From: Rhodocaloribacter litoris
Lineage (GTDB): Bacteria > Bacteroidota > Rhodothermia > Rhodothermales > ISCAR-4553
Direction: 5' to 3'
Assembly: GCF_011682235.2 (NCBI RefSeq)
Contig: NZ_CP076718.1
Span: forward strand, 3,272,400-3,336,399
DNA: 64,000 bases
Shown: positions 9,121 to 17,942 of the stretch, piece after piece
How positions within the stretch are numbered: the stretch's first letter is position 1
Layout of the letters: every line of letters starts with the position of its first letter
Program-made: the position numbers and the translations under genes
The notes under the pieces: generated by a model
The model's input: only the letters and a program-made list of their open reading frames with translations
Told to the model about the DNA's origin: nothing
Database searches by the model: none

Positions 9121-10695
9121 ATGAGAAAGACGGTTACGACGCGGTCGGTAGGGGCCGCACTACTCGGCATGTTCATGGGGGTCCTGCTCGCGGCGCCGGT
9201 CCGGGCCCAGTCGGAGGGGGACTATCGCACGCGGGACAGCGGCAACTGGAGCAACGCGCAGATCTGGGAGCGCTTCAACGGGTCCGCCTGGGTGGCCGTT
9301 GCGACGCCGCCCTCCGGGAGCGAGGTGATCACCGTGCGGGAGGCGGACTCGGTCTACGTGGACGTCGAGACCACGCTCACCGGGCATCTCGTCAACCAGG
9401 GCATCGTGGACACGGACAGCCTGCTGACCATCGGCGACGGCGGGGTCTACGAGCACGCCCGTGACGAAGGCAAGATCCCCCGGGTGATCTGGGCCGAAGG
9501 CTCCACGTTGCTCATGACCGGGGTCGTTGCCACGGCACCGGCGGACCGGAACCAGAACTACTACCACGTCACCTTCAACACGCCGGGCCTGCTCTCCAAC
9601 CTCAACATGGCCCTCGACGAAGCCACCATCGGGGGAGACATTCGCGTGCTCGACACCGGCCTGGCCCGGTGGTACCTGACCACCGCCTCCCCCAACGACA
9701 CCTCCACCGTGACGATCATGGGCAACGTCTACGTGGAGAACGGGGCCTTCTCGGTGCATGGGACCAGCAATGCCGGGACCACCTTCATCGTGCATCACTA
9801 CGGCAACATCGAGGTGACGGGCGGCAACTTCTCCATCAGCCGCGGCTCGCAGGGCCTCGGCACGACGACCTGGTACCTCTACGAGGGCGATTTCTTCATG
9901 GCGAACGCCACGACGCAGAGCTCCACGATCACCCCGGGCGGGGCGAAGTTCGTCTTTGCCCGGCAGGGTCGCCAGACACTCACACTCGAGAACGTGGAGT
10001 TCTCGGCCCTGCCCATCGAGGTCAGCAGCGGCACGACCCTGGACATGGGCCTGAGCAAGCTGGGCGGAAGCGGCGACTTCACCCTGAAGGAAGGCGCCGG
10101 GCTCGCCACGGCCCTGCCGGGCGGCGTCGCCGAGATCTTCACGGACGTCGCCGGGGTGGTCACGCTCGAGGATAACGCCAGTTTCGAGTTCAACGGCACG
10201 GAGGCGCAGGTGACCAGCACGGCGATGCCGGCGGTCGTGCAGGACCTGGTGATCGACAACGCGGCGGGGGTGACGCTCTCGCAGGAGACGACGATCAACG
10301 GGGTGCTGGTGCTGCGAGCCGGTGTCTTCGACAACACGATTCCCTTCACACTCGGGAGCGGGGCCTCGATTTCGTTCGAGGGGGGCAGCCTGCTGATCCC
10401 GGTCGCCAGCGAGGTGGAAGGAGAGCTGCCCCGGGTGTTCTTCGTGGACCAGAATTACCCCAACCCCTTCAGCACCTCGACGGTGATTCGCTACGGCCTG
10501 CCCGTGGCCTCGGAGGTGACGGTGCGGGTGTACGACCTGCTGGGCCGGGAGGTGCGGACGGTGCATGAAGGCAGCAAGCCGGCCGGCGTGCACGAGGTGG
10601 TTCTGGAGGCCCGTGAACTCGGCGCCGGCCTGTATCTCTACCGGGTCGAGTCGGCTGGCCGTTCCGTTTCGCGGCAGATGGTCGTGATCCGTTGA
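9121..10695 (+). CDS. T9SS-secreted surface protein with C-terminal sorting domain (first of tandem pair)
   Basis: The 524-residue protein has a signal peptide (LLGMFMGVLLAAPVRA before QSEGDY), then a module starting 'GDYRTRDSGNWSNAQIWERF' (GNWS...W motif) found at the start of many T9SS cell-surface proteins, followed by glycine- and threonine-rich beta-helix-like sequence. Residues about 435-524 form the type A sorting domain: 'NYPNPFSTSTVIRYGLP', 'VRVYDLLGREV', 'AGLYLYRVES', 'MVVIR'. The domain directs export through T9SS and surface anchoring. Residues about 354-431 are almost identical at DNA level to the next gene. Function is unknown; adhesion or matrix binding is a guess from architecture. 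Confidence 0.85.
   Translation: MRKTVTTRSVGAALLGMFMGVLLAAPVRAQSEGDYRTRDSGNWSNAQIWERFNGSAWVAVATPPSGSEVITVREADSVYVDVETTLTGHLVNQGIVDTDSLLTIGDGGVYEHARDEGKIPRVIWAEGSTLLMTGVVATAPADRNQNYYHVTFNTPGLLSNLNMALDEATIGGDIRVLDTGLARWYLTTASPNDTSTVTIMGNVYVENGAFSVHGTSNAGTTFIVHHYGNIEVTGGNFSISRGSQGLGTTTWYLYEGDFFMANATTQSSTITPGGAKFVFARQGRQTLTLENVEFSALPIEVSSGTTLDMGLSKLGGSGDFTLKEGAGLATALPGGVAEIFTDVAGVVTLEDNASFEFNGTEAQVTSTAMPAVVQDLVIDNAAGVTLSQETTINGVLVLRAGVFDNTIPFTLGSGASISFEGGSLLIPVASEVEGELPRVFFVDQNYPNPFSTSTVIRYGLPVASEVTVRVYDLLGREVRTVHEGSKPAGVHEVVLEARELGAGLYLYRVESAGRSVSRQMVVIR
10181..10414 (+). repeat. 234 bp near-perfect repeat, copy 1
   Basis: This stretch matches 12493-12726 in the next gene at 233 of 234 positions; the single difference is G at 10383 against A at 12695, a silent change in a Gly codon. 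Both copies lie in the same frame, just before the sorting domain. Flanking sequence of the two genes is clearly diverged, so the identity is confined to this segment. Confidence 0.95.
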
Positions 10696-10745
10696 AAAAC
10701 CACCGCCTACGCAAGAACCGGATGGATACACACAGGGAGGACGTC

Positions 10746-13007
10746 ATGAGAATCGTATTGACTATCGCTACTGCTCTATGGCTGCTGAGTCCCGGTCTGG
10801 CCAACCGGGCCCAGGCCCAGCAAGCCGGGGACTATCGCGCCGTGGCAAACGGCACCTGGAGCGCCGCCGCCACCTGGGAAACCTTCGACGGGACGAACTG
10901 GGTGGCCGCCGCCACGGCGCCAACCGGCTCGGAGACGATCACCATCGCCGGGGACGACACCGTCCGCGTCGACGCGGCCGTGACCGTGACCGGCTACGTC
11001 CGGGTGGCCGAGGAGGGCGTGCTGCTCGTCGACGGGGGCTCGTTGCAGTTCGCCGACGGAAGCACCTACGAACACGCCCGCGACGGCGGGGATCTGCCGT
11101 CGGCCGAATGGGCGGCCGGCTCCACCTACCTGCTGACGGGCACCGAGCAGGACGCACCGGGGAACCGCAACCAGAACTTCCACCACCTCACCATCAACAC
11201 GCCCGCGCTGGGGCGCAACCGGGACCTCGGCCTCAACGGTGTCACCATCGGCGGGGACATCCGGGTCATCAGCACGGGCAGCAACCGGTGGCAGTTGACC
11301 TCGGCGTCCGCCGGCGACTCGTCGGTCGTGACGATCCTCGGCGACGTTTACGTCGAGGACGGCCAGTTCGCCGTGCAGGGGACCGGCAACGCCCTCACCA
11401 CCTTCATCGTGCATCACTACGGCAACATCGTCGTCACCGGGGGCAACTTCTCCGCCGCACGGGGCTCGCAGGGCAGCGGCTCCGGCACGACCACCTGGTA
11501 CCTCTACGGGGGTAACTTCACCCTGTCGAACGCCGCCACGCAGAACTCGAACCCCACTCCGGGCAACGCCCGCTTCGTCTTCGCCGCAAACGGGACGCAG
11601 CAACTGGCTTTCGAGAACGTCGACTATGCCGGCGGGCAGGTTCATTTCGAGGTGGCGGACTCCACCATGCTGGAGATCGGAGACGGGTTTGCCCTGAACG
11701 GCTGGCTCATCAACCGCGGAGAGGTGACCCCGCTCGGGACGCTGACGGTCATGGATGGCGCCGTCTACGAGCACGCCCGCAACGGAGGAACCGTCCCTTC
11801 GGCGACGTGGATGGAGGGCTCGACGGCCCTGTTCACCGGCATCACGACGGACGCCCCCGAAAACCGCGGGCAGGATTACCATCACCTCACGCTCGACACG
11901 CCGGACCTGGCCTCGAACCGGGACCTGGGCCTCGACGGGCACACGATCGGCGGCAACCTGTCGGTCCTCAGTTCCGGCAGCGCCCGCTGGCGCCTGGTGG
12001 GCGGAAGCTCCGGCACGGTGGTGATCAAGGGCGACCTGATCGTGCGCGACGCAAGCTTCGAGACGCAGGGTACCAGCAGCCCCACCGACGTGGTGGTCGA
12101 GCACTACGGAAACGTGGACGTCGACGGCGGTGAGTTCTCCATCAGCCGGGGCTCGCAGGGCAGCGGTACCGGCACGACCCTCTGGTACCTCTACGGAGGG
12201 AACTTCACGATGGCAAACGCCCGGACGCGGAACTCGAACCCCACCCCGGGCAATGCCCGCTTCATCTTCGCCGGGGGCGGGACACAGCACCTGACCCTGG
12301 GCGCGGACAACCAGATCGACGACCTGTCGGTGGAGGTGTCGGACTCGACGACCCTCGACGTGGGTACGAGCGAGATCGGAGGAGCCGGCGTGTTCATCCT
12401 GCAATCCGGAGCCACGCTGGCCACGGCACACCCGGACGGGGTGGCCGGATCGATCCAGACGAGCGGCCCCGTGACCCTGCCCGACGACGCCCGTTTCGAG
12501 TTCAACGGCACGGAGGCGCAGGTGACCAGCACGGCGATGCCGGCGGTCGTGCAGGACCTGGTGATCGACAACGCGGCGGGGGTGACGCTCTCGCAGGAGA
12601 CGACGATCAACGGGGTGCTGGTGCTGCGAGCCGGTGTCTTCGACAACACGATTCCCTTCACACTCGGGAGCGGGGCCTCGATTTCGTTCGAGGGAGGCAG
12701 CCTGCTGATCCCGGTCGCCAGCGAGGAAGAGGCGGACCTCCCGTCGGAGTTCGCCCTGTATCCGAACTACCCCAACCCCTTCAGCACCTCGACCCTGATC
12801 CGCTTCGACCTGAAGGAAGCGGCGCACGTGACCCTCACGGTCTATGACGTCACGGGGCGGGAGGTGGCTGAACTGATGAACGATCAACGGGGGCCGGGTC
12901 GCTATCAGGTCGAATGGAACGCGGCCGGCCTGTCCAGCGGCGTCTATTTCTACCGGATCCGTGCCGGCTCGTGGCAGGAGACGCGGAGCCTGCTGCTGGC
13001 CCGATAG
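10746..13007 (+). CDS. T9SS-secreted surface protein with duplicated module (second of tandem pair)
   Basis: About 753 residues from ATG 10746, which has GGGAGG five bases upstream; an in-frame ATG at 10692 would add a hydrophilic leader and is less likely. Signal peptide (RIVLTIATALWLLSPGLA). Two tandem copies of one module follow (about residues 28-300 and 312-550), each with 'YEHARDGG/NGG', 'HHYGN/EHYGN', 'RGSQGSG', 'WYLYGGNFT' and 'NSNPTPGNARF'. The upstream paralogue has one copy. The end (NYPNPFSTSTLIRFDL, VYDVTGREVAEL, GVYFYRIRAG) is a T9SS type A sorting domain. The gene starts 50 bp after its paralogue, in the same orientation. Function unknown; a repeat-built surface protein, possibly binding pectin or neighbouring cells. 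Confidence 0.85.
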   Translation: MRIVLTIATALWLLSPGLANRAQAQQAGDYRAVANGTWSAAATWETFDGTNWVAAATAPTGSETITIAGDDTVRVDAAVTVTGYVRVAEEGVLLVDGGSLQFADGSTYEHARDGGDLPSAEWAAGSTYLLTGTEQDAPGNRNQNFHHLTINTPALGRNRDLGLNGVTIGGDIRVISTGSNRWQLTSASAGDSSVVTILGDVYVEDGQFAVQGTGNALTTFIVHHYGNIVVTGGNFSAARGSQGSGSGTTTWYLYGGNFTLSNAATQNSNPTPGNARFVFAANGTQQLAFENVDYAGGQVHFEVADSTMLEIGDGFALNGWLINRGEVTPLGTLTVMDGAVYEHARNGGTVPSATWMEGSTALFTGITTDAPENRGQDYHHLTLDTPDLASNRDLGLDGHTIGGNLSVLSSGSARWRLVGGSSGTVVIKGDLIVRDASFETQGTSSPTDVVVEHYGNVDVDGGEFSISRGSQGSGTGTTLWYLYGGNFTMANARTRNSNPTPGNARFIFAGGGTQHLTLGADNQIDDLSVEVSDSTTLDVGTSEIGGAGVFILQSGATLATAHPDGVAGSIQTSGPVTLPDDARFEFNGTEAQVTSTAMPAVVQDLVIDNAAGVTLSQETTINGVLVLRAGVFDNTIPFTLGSGASISFEGGSLLIPVASEEEADLPSEFALYPNYPNPFSTSTLIRFDLKEAAHVTLTVYDVTGREVAELMNDQRGPGRYQVEWNAAGLSSGVYFYRIRAGSWQETRSLLLAR
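12493..12726 (+). repeat. 234 bp near-perfect repeat, copy 2
   Basis: Second copy of the segment at 10181-10414, offset by exactly 2312 bp, in the same reading frame and with one silent mismatch (12695). It encodes the region linking the repeated modules to the sorting domain. Confidence 0.95.
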
Positions 13008-13041
13008 GCCGGCCCGGTTCCGGTACCATGCCGGCCAGGGT

Positions 13042-13127
13042 GCCTGCTGCGATCGTATGGGTCCCCCGGTCGCAGCAGGCGCCGCCGGCTTATTGCCCGG
13101 TGCTTTACGCCTCCCGTAAGGCGCCGG
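13042..13127 (+). other. Two adjacent hairpins between a T9SS gene and uxaC
   Basis: First hairpin: 13042-13052 pairs perfectly with 13070-13080 (11 bp, GCCTGCTGCGA arm). Second hairpin: 13097-13109 pairs with 13115-13127 (13 bp with two G-U pairs, five-base loop). Neither is followed by a T-run. They could be the 3' end of the upstream message or a structured 5' leader of uxaC, which starts 43 bases later. Confidence 0.45.
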
Positions 13128-13169
13128 AAGGTGTGTCATGCCTGTCCCTTTTCTCTGAAGACTTGATCC

Positions 13170-14642
13170 GTGGAACCGCTCGAACTGCATCCCGACCGTT
13201 TTTTCGACCCGGACCCGTCGATCCGCCGGATCGCCCGCACGCTCTACGAGGAGGTGCGCGACCTGCCGCTCGTCTGCCCGCACGGGCACGTCCCGCCCGA
13301 ACTGCTCGACCACAACGAGCCCTTCCCCGAGCCGACCTCGCTGCTGATCATCCCGGACCACTACATCTTCCGGATGCTCTACGCGCAGGGGGTGCCGCTC
13401 GAAGACCTGGGCATCCCCACGCGCGACGGCACGCCGGTCGAGACCGACCCGCGGGCCATCTGGCAGCGGTTTGCCGCACGCTACCACCTCTTTCTCGGCA
13501 CGCCGACGCGGGCCTGGCTCGACCACGTCTTCTACGAGGTCTTCGGGCTGCGCGTCAAGCTGTCGGCCGAGACGGCGATGCACGTCTATGACCGCATCCT
13601 GGAGCAGCTGCAGGATCCGTCGTTTCGGCCGCGGGCGCTCTTCGAACGGTTCAACATCGAGGTGCTCACGACGACCGACGGGGCGGCCGACGCGCTCGTG
13701 CACCACCGCAACCTGCGGGCGTCGGGATGGGGCGGGCGGGTGATCCCGTGTTTCCGGCCGGACGCGGTCTTTCGCCTGGCCGCGCCCTCGTGGCGGGCGG
13801 AGGTGGCGCGCCTGGCCGAGGCGGCGGGGATGGACATCGCCGGGTACGCGGACTTCATCCGCGCGCTGGAGGTGCGGCGGGCCTTTTTCAAGGAGATGGG
13901 GGCGACGTCGACGGATCACGCGGTGCTGGAGCCGTACACGGAGCGGCTGTCCGAGGCGGAGGCGTCGCGGCTGTTCGAGCGGGGGCTCCGGGGGCGTGCC
14001 ACGGCAGAGGACCAGCGCCGGTTCGAGGCGCACCTGCTCATGGAGATGGCGCGCATGAGCGTCGAGGACGGGCTGGTGATGCAGTTGCACGCGGGAGCGT
14101 TTCGGGACCACAACGAGGCGGTGTATCGCCGGTTCGGGCCGGACAAGGGCGGAGACATCCCGGTGGCGACGGAGTACACGCGCAACCTCCGGGCGCTGCT
14201 GAACGCCTACGGGACGGACCCGCGCTTCACGCTGGTGGTGTTCACGCTGGACGAGAGCACGTATGCGCGGGAGCTGGCGCCGATGGCAGGTCATTACCCG
14301 GCGATGCGGCTCGGACCGGCGTGGTGGTTTTTCGACAGCATCGAGGGGATCCGGCGCTACCGGGAGTGGACGACGGAGACGGCGGGGGTGTACAACACGG
14401 CCGGGTTCAACGACGACACGCGGGCGTTTCTGTCGATACCGGCGCGCCATGATCTGTGCCGCCGGGTGGATGCGAACTACGTGGCGGGCCTGGTGGCGCG
14501 TCATCAGGTGGACCTGTCGGATGCCCGCCGGATGGTTCGTGCGATGGCGTACGATCTGGCGCGGGAGACGTACCGGCTGGGCGATGCCGCGCCGGCGCCG
14601 GCTCCGTCGCGGGACGGTGCGGCCGGCGCACGCGATGACTGA
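13170..14642 (+). CDS. uxaC: Uronate isomerase (glucuronate/galacturonate isomerase)
   Basis: This cytosolic enzyme isomerises D-galacturonate to D-tagaturonate and D-glucuronate to D-fructuronate, the entry step for saturated uronates. The 490 residues agree with the family. Visible motifs: 'VCPHGHVPPELL' (metal-binding HxH near the N-terminus), 'TTDGAADAL', 'QLHAGAFRDHN', and the C-terminal 'AGFNDDTRAFLSIPARHDLCRR'. Translation starts at GTG 13170, which is where homology begins. The stop overlaps the pectate lyase start region (ATG 14635), so the two are translationally linked. The next-step enzymes (uxaB/uxuB, uxaA/uxuA) are not in the window. Confidence 0.95.
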   Translation: MEPLELHPDRFFDPDPSIRRIARTLYEEVRDLPLVCPHGHVPPELLDHNEPFPEPTSLLIIPDHYIFRMLYAQGVPLEDLGIPTRDGTPVETDPRAIWQRFAARYHLFLGTPTRAWLDHVFYEVFGLRVKLSAETAMHVYDRILEQLQDPSFRPRALFERFNIEVLTTTDGAADALVHHRNLRASGWGGRVIPCFRPDAVFRLAAPSWRAEVARLAEAAGMDIAGYADFIRALEVRRAFFKEMGATSTDHAVLEPYTERLSEAEASRLFERGLRGRATAEDQRRFEAHLLMEMARMSVEDGLVMQLHAGAFRDHNEAVYRRFGPDKGGDIPVATEYTRNLRALLNAYGTDPRFTLVVFTLDESTYARELAPMAGHYPAMRLGPAWWFFDSIEGIRRYREWTTETAGVYNTAGFNDDTRAFLSIPARHDLCRRVDANYVAGLVARHQVDLSDARRMVRAMAYDLARETYRLGDAAPAPAPSRDGAAGARDD

Positions 14643-16713
14643 ACGGGGATTCCGGGCGATGCGGTGGCAAGGCACCATACGGCTCCTGGCGGCGGCGTGG
14701 TTGCTGGCCGGGTGGGCCCTGCCGGGGGCGGCTCAGGAGGGGCCGCGCCGGCTCCCGGCCTTTCCCGGCGCCGAGGGCTTCGGGGCCTTCACCGCCGGCG
14801 GGCGGGGCGGTGCCGTCTACCGGGTGACGACGCTGGCCGACTACGACGAGGACGAGCCGCCGGTGCCGGGCAGCCTGCGGGCCGCCGTTGAGGCCGAAGG
14901 GCCGCGTACCATCGTCTTCCGCGTCGCCGGGTACATCGCCCTGAAACGCCCCCTCGAGATCCATCACCCGCACCTGACCCTGGCCGCCCAGACGGCGCCC
15001 GGAGAGGGCATCACGCTGAAGAACTACGGCGTGGAGGTCTATGCCTCCGACGTCATCCTGCGCTACCTGCGCGTGCGCCCCGGCGACACGGCCCACCGCG
15101 AGCAGGACGCCATCAACGTCCGGGGGCGCAACGTCATCATCGACCATTGCTCGGTGAGCTGGTCCACCGACGAGGCGCTGAGCGTCATCGGCGCGGCCGA
15201 CGACGTCACCATCCAGTGGTGCCTGATCGCCGAGAGCCTCAACCGCTCCGTTCACCACAAGGGGGCGCACGGTTACGGCAGCCTCCTGACGGCCACCGGG
15301 GACGTCTCCATCCATCACACCGTCTATGCCCTGCACGAGAGCCGCAACCCGCGCCCGAAGGACGTGCGGCTCGACTTCCGCCACAACCTGATCTACGGCT
15401 ACGGCAACGAGGCCGGTTACAACGGCGAGGACGTCACGCGGATGAACTACGTGGGGAACGTCGTGTGGCCGCTGGCGCATAGCCATGACCCCGCCTGCGG
15501 CTTCCGCATCGGCGGGCGGCAGACCCGCGTGTTCGTGGACGGCAACCGGCTGGGCTACGGGCCGTCGGTGCGACGCGATGAGGCCCTGCTGTGCACGACG
15601 CGGGACCTGCGCGGGGAGGACGTGCTGGCGGCGGTGACGGTGGACGTGCCGTTCCCCGCCCCCTCGGTGACGCCGGACCCCGCCGCGACGCTGCCGGCGC
15701 GGTTGCTCGCCGGGGCCGGGGCCGTTCTGCCCGCCCGCGACGCCGTCGACCGGCGTGTGATGGAGCTGATCCGGGACGGCCGGGGGCGCATCATCGACAC
15801 GCAGGACGAGGTGGGGGGATGGCCCCCGCTCGCGACGGCCGCGCCGCCGCCGGACGAGGACGCCGACGGCATGCCCGACCCCTGGGAACGGCTCCACGGC
15901 CTCGACCCCCGCGACGGCACCGACCACGCCGCCGATGCCGACGCCGACGGCTACACCAACCTCGAAGAATACCTCAACGCGACCGACCCGCGCGATCCGT
16001 TCCCCTGGGTGCCCCCGCCGGTGCTCGACCCGCCGCCCGGCACCGCCTTCACCGACTCCGCCCTGACCGTCGTCGTGCGCCCGCCGGAGCCGGGGTGGCC
16101 CGTGCACGTCACCCTCGACGGGCGCGAGCCGACCGCCGCCGATCCCCGCTACGAGGCGCCGCTCCGCCTCACCGGCAGCGCGCACGTGCGGGCGAAGGTC
16201 GTCCGGGACGGCCTCGTCACGACGGCGGCCTACGGGGCGTACGAGCGCCTGCCCTGGCTGCCGGCGGTGCCGCCGCCGCCGGCCACCGCACCCGGCCTGC
16301 GTTACGCCTATTACGAGACCGACGACTGGGACGACGGGCCGCCGCCCGAGGCCCTGACGCCCCGCGACACCGGCCGCGTGGACACCCCGGACCTGTCCGT
16401 CGCCCGGCGCTCTCACCACTTCGGCCTGCTCTTCGACGGCTACCTCCGCGTGCCGGAGGACGGCGTCTACACGTTCTTCCTCGAAGACGATTACCACAGC
16501 CGCCTCTTCATCGACGGGCGCCTCGTCACGTCCGGCACGGCACCGGGGCAGCCGGGCGGGCAGGTGGCGCTCCGGGCCGGCCTGCACCGTTTCCACCTGC
16601 GCATCCTCCAGGAAGGCGGCTATCCGGCGTCTCGTCTCCGCTGGGCCGGTCCCGGCTTCGGACCCGCCCCGATCCCGGCCGGCGTCTTCGTCCATGAACC
16701 CGAACGCCCATGA
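14635..16713 (+). CDS. Secreted multidomain pectate lyase (PL1-like) with PA14 domain
   Basis: Cleaves polygalacturonan by beta-elimination, giving unsaturated oligomers. About 692 residues from ATG 14635 (ATG 14659 also possible): signal peptide (LLAAAWLLAGWALPGAAQ), then a parallel beta-helix domain with 'FPGAEGFGAFTAGGRGG', 'GSLRAAVEAEGPRTIVF', 'DAINVRGRNVIIDHCSVSW' pieces typical of pectate lyases (about 45-400). After it come an EF-hand/thrombospondin-type-3-like calcium stretch (DEDADGMPDPWE, DADADGYTNLEEYL, about 405-445), a chitobiase-C-terminal-like domain (VHVTLDGREPT, about 462-540) and a PA14 domain (LRYAYYETDDW, GYLRVPEDGVYTFFLEDD, about 552-690). No T9SS sorting domain is visible, unlike other secreted proteins here. 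It overlaps uxaC and the next gene by ATGA. Confidence 0.9.
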   Translation: MTERGFRAMRWQGTIRLLAAAWLLAGWALPGAAQEGPRRLPAFPGAEGFGAFTAGGRGGAVYRVTTLADYDEDEPPVPGSLRAAVEAEGPRTIVFRVAGYIALKRPLEIHHPHLTLAAQTAPGEGITLKNYGVEVYASDVILRYLRVRPGDTAHREQDAINVRGRNVIIDHCSVSWSTDEALSVIGAADDVTIQWCLIAESLNRSVHHKGAHGYGSLLTATGDVSIHHTVYALHESRNPRPKDVRLDFRHNLIYGYGNEAGYNGEDVTRMNYVGNVVWPLAHSHDPACGFRIGGRQTRVFVDGNRLGYGPSVRRDEALLCTTRDLRGEDVLAAVTVDVPFPAPSVTPDPAATLPARLLAGAGAVLPARDAVDRRVMELIRDGRGRIIDTQDEVGGWPPLATAAPPPDEDADGMPDPWERLHGLDPRDGTDHAADADADGYTNLEEYLNATDPRDPFPWVPPPVLDPPPGTAFTDSALTVVVRPPEPGWPVHVTLDGREPTAADPRYEAPLRLTGSAHVRAKVVRDGLVTTAAYGAYERLPWLPAVPPPPATAPGLRYAYYETDDWDDGPPPEALTPRDTGRVDTPDLSVARRSHHFGLLFDGYLRVPEDGVYTFFLEDDYHSRLFIDGRLVTSGTAPGQPGGQVALRAGLHRFHLRILQEGGYPASRLRWAGPGFGPAPIPAGVFVHEPERP

Positions 16714-17927
16714 TCCCGCCTGCCATGAACCGTTTCATCCTGCTCCTGATCTGCGTCCTCGTCCTCCCGGCCCGTGCCCAGGACGCCCCGGACCCCTCGC
16801 CCGTCGAGGAGGCCGGCCGCTGGGCCGTGCGCATGGCCGAATCCTTCATGGCCCGGCGCCCCATCGTCCGCGAGCGCTGGGACTATGAGACCGGCACCGT
16901 CCTGCGCGGCATCGAAGAGCTGTGGAAAAAGACGGGCGATGCCCGCTATTTCGACTACATCAAGCAGAACGTGGACGCCTACGTCCGGCCCGACGGCTCC
17001 ATCGAGACGTACCGGTTCGAAGACTTCAACCTGGACAACATCAACACGGGCAAGCTGCTCTTCCTGCTGCACGAGCGCACCGGCGACCCGCGCTACCGGA
17101 AGGCGGCCGACACCCTGTTCGCCCAGCTCCGGCACCAGCCGACCACGAGCGAGGGCGGCTACTGGCACAAGAAGCGGTATCCCTACCAGATGTGGCTCGA
17201 CGGCCTGTACATGGCCGAGCCGTTCGCCGCGCGCTACCTGCTCACCTGGGGCGACCCCGCCACGGTGGACGAAGGCCTGCGGCACGTGGCCCTGCAATAC
17301 GCCCTGGCGGCCCGCTACCTGCGCGACCCGGCTACCGGCCTGTTCTACCACGGCTGGGACGAAAAGCGGGTGCAGATCTGGGCCGATTCGCTCACCGGGC
17401 GCTCCCCCCACTTCTGGGGCCGCGCCGTCGGGTGGTATGCCATGGCCCTCGTCGACGTGCTCGACGTCTTCCCGAAGGACCACCCGGACTACGGCACGAT
17501 CCTCGGCATCTTCCGCGACCTGGCCGAAGCCGTGCGCCGGGTGCAGGATCCCGTCACGGGCGTGTGGTACCAGATCCTGGACCTGCCCGCGCGGGAAGGC
17601 AACTACCGGGAAGCCTCGGCCAGCAGCATGTTCGTGTATGCACTGGCCAAAGGCGTGCGCATGGGGTACCTGGATGCTTCCTACCTGGCGGCGGCCCGCC
17701 GCGGTTTCCGGGGGCTGGTCGAGGAGTTCGTCTCCGTCGAGGACGGCCACGTCAACCTGAACCGGATCGTCAAGGTCGGTGGTCTCGGCGGGGATACGCT
17801 CCGCGACGGCTCCTTCGAATACTACATGAGCGAGCCGGTGGTGACGAACGATCCCAAGGGCGTCGGACCCTTCATCCTGGCCGGGGTGGAGATCGAGGCC
17901 ACGGCCGGCCTGTCTTTAACACCTTGA
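16710..17927 (+). CDS. GH105 unsaturated rhamnogalacturonyl/galacturonyl hydrolase
   Basis: Removes the 4,5-unsaturated galacturonate from the non-reducing end of oligomers made by pectate or rhamnogalacturonan lyases, feeding KduI. The 405 residues form an alpha/alpha-barrel protein of YteR/RhiN type. The catalytic Asp is expected in 'MWLDGLYMAEP' (Asp164), a signature of GH105; 'FWGRAVGWYAMALVDVL' and 'GTYREAS'-like 'GNYREASASSMFVYAL' also fit. A signal peptide (RFILLLICVLVLPARA) suggests the periplasm. ATG 16710 overlaps the lyase stop (ATGA); ATG 16725 would give a more usual signal peptide start. Which oligomer is preferred cannot be read from sequence. Confidence 0.93.
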   Translation: MIPPAMNRFILLLICVLVLPARAQDAPDPSPVEEAGRWAVRMAESFMARRPIVRERWDYETGTVLRGIEELWKKTGDARYFDYIKQNVDAYVRPDGSIETYRFEDFNLDNINTGKLLFLLHERTGDPRYRKAADTLFAQLRHQPTTSEGGYWHKKRYPYQMWLDGLYMAEPFAARYLLTWGDPATVDEGLRHVALQYALAARYLRDPATGLFYHGWDEKRVQIWADSLTGRSPHFWGRAVGWYAMALVDVLDVFPKDHPDYGTILGIFRDLAEAVRRVQDPVTGVWYQILDLPAREGNYREASASSMFVYALAKGVRMGYLDASYLAAARRGFRGLVEEFVSVEDGHVNLNRIVKVGGLGGDTLRDGSFEYYMSEPVVTNDPKGVGPFILAGVEIEATAGLSLTP

Positions 17928-17930
17928 TGG

Positions 17931-17938
17931 AAGGAGGG
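17931..17938 (+). promoter_or_regulatory. Shine-Dalgarno site (AAGGAGGG) of the DUF4861 gene
   Basis: A near-complete anti-16S match starts three bases after the GH105 stop and four bases before ATG 17943, fixing that start and showing the gene is translated from the same message. Confidence 0.65.
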
Positions 17939-17942
17939 TACG

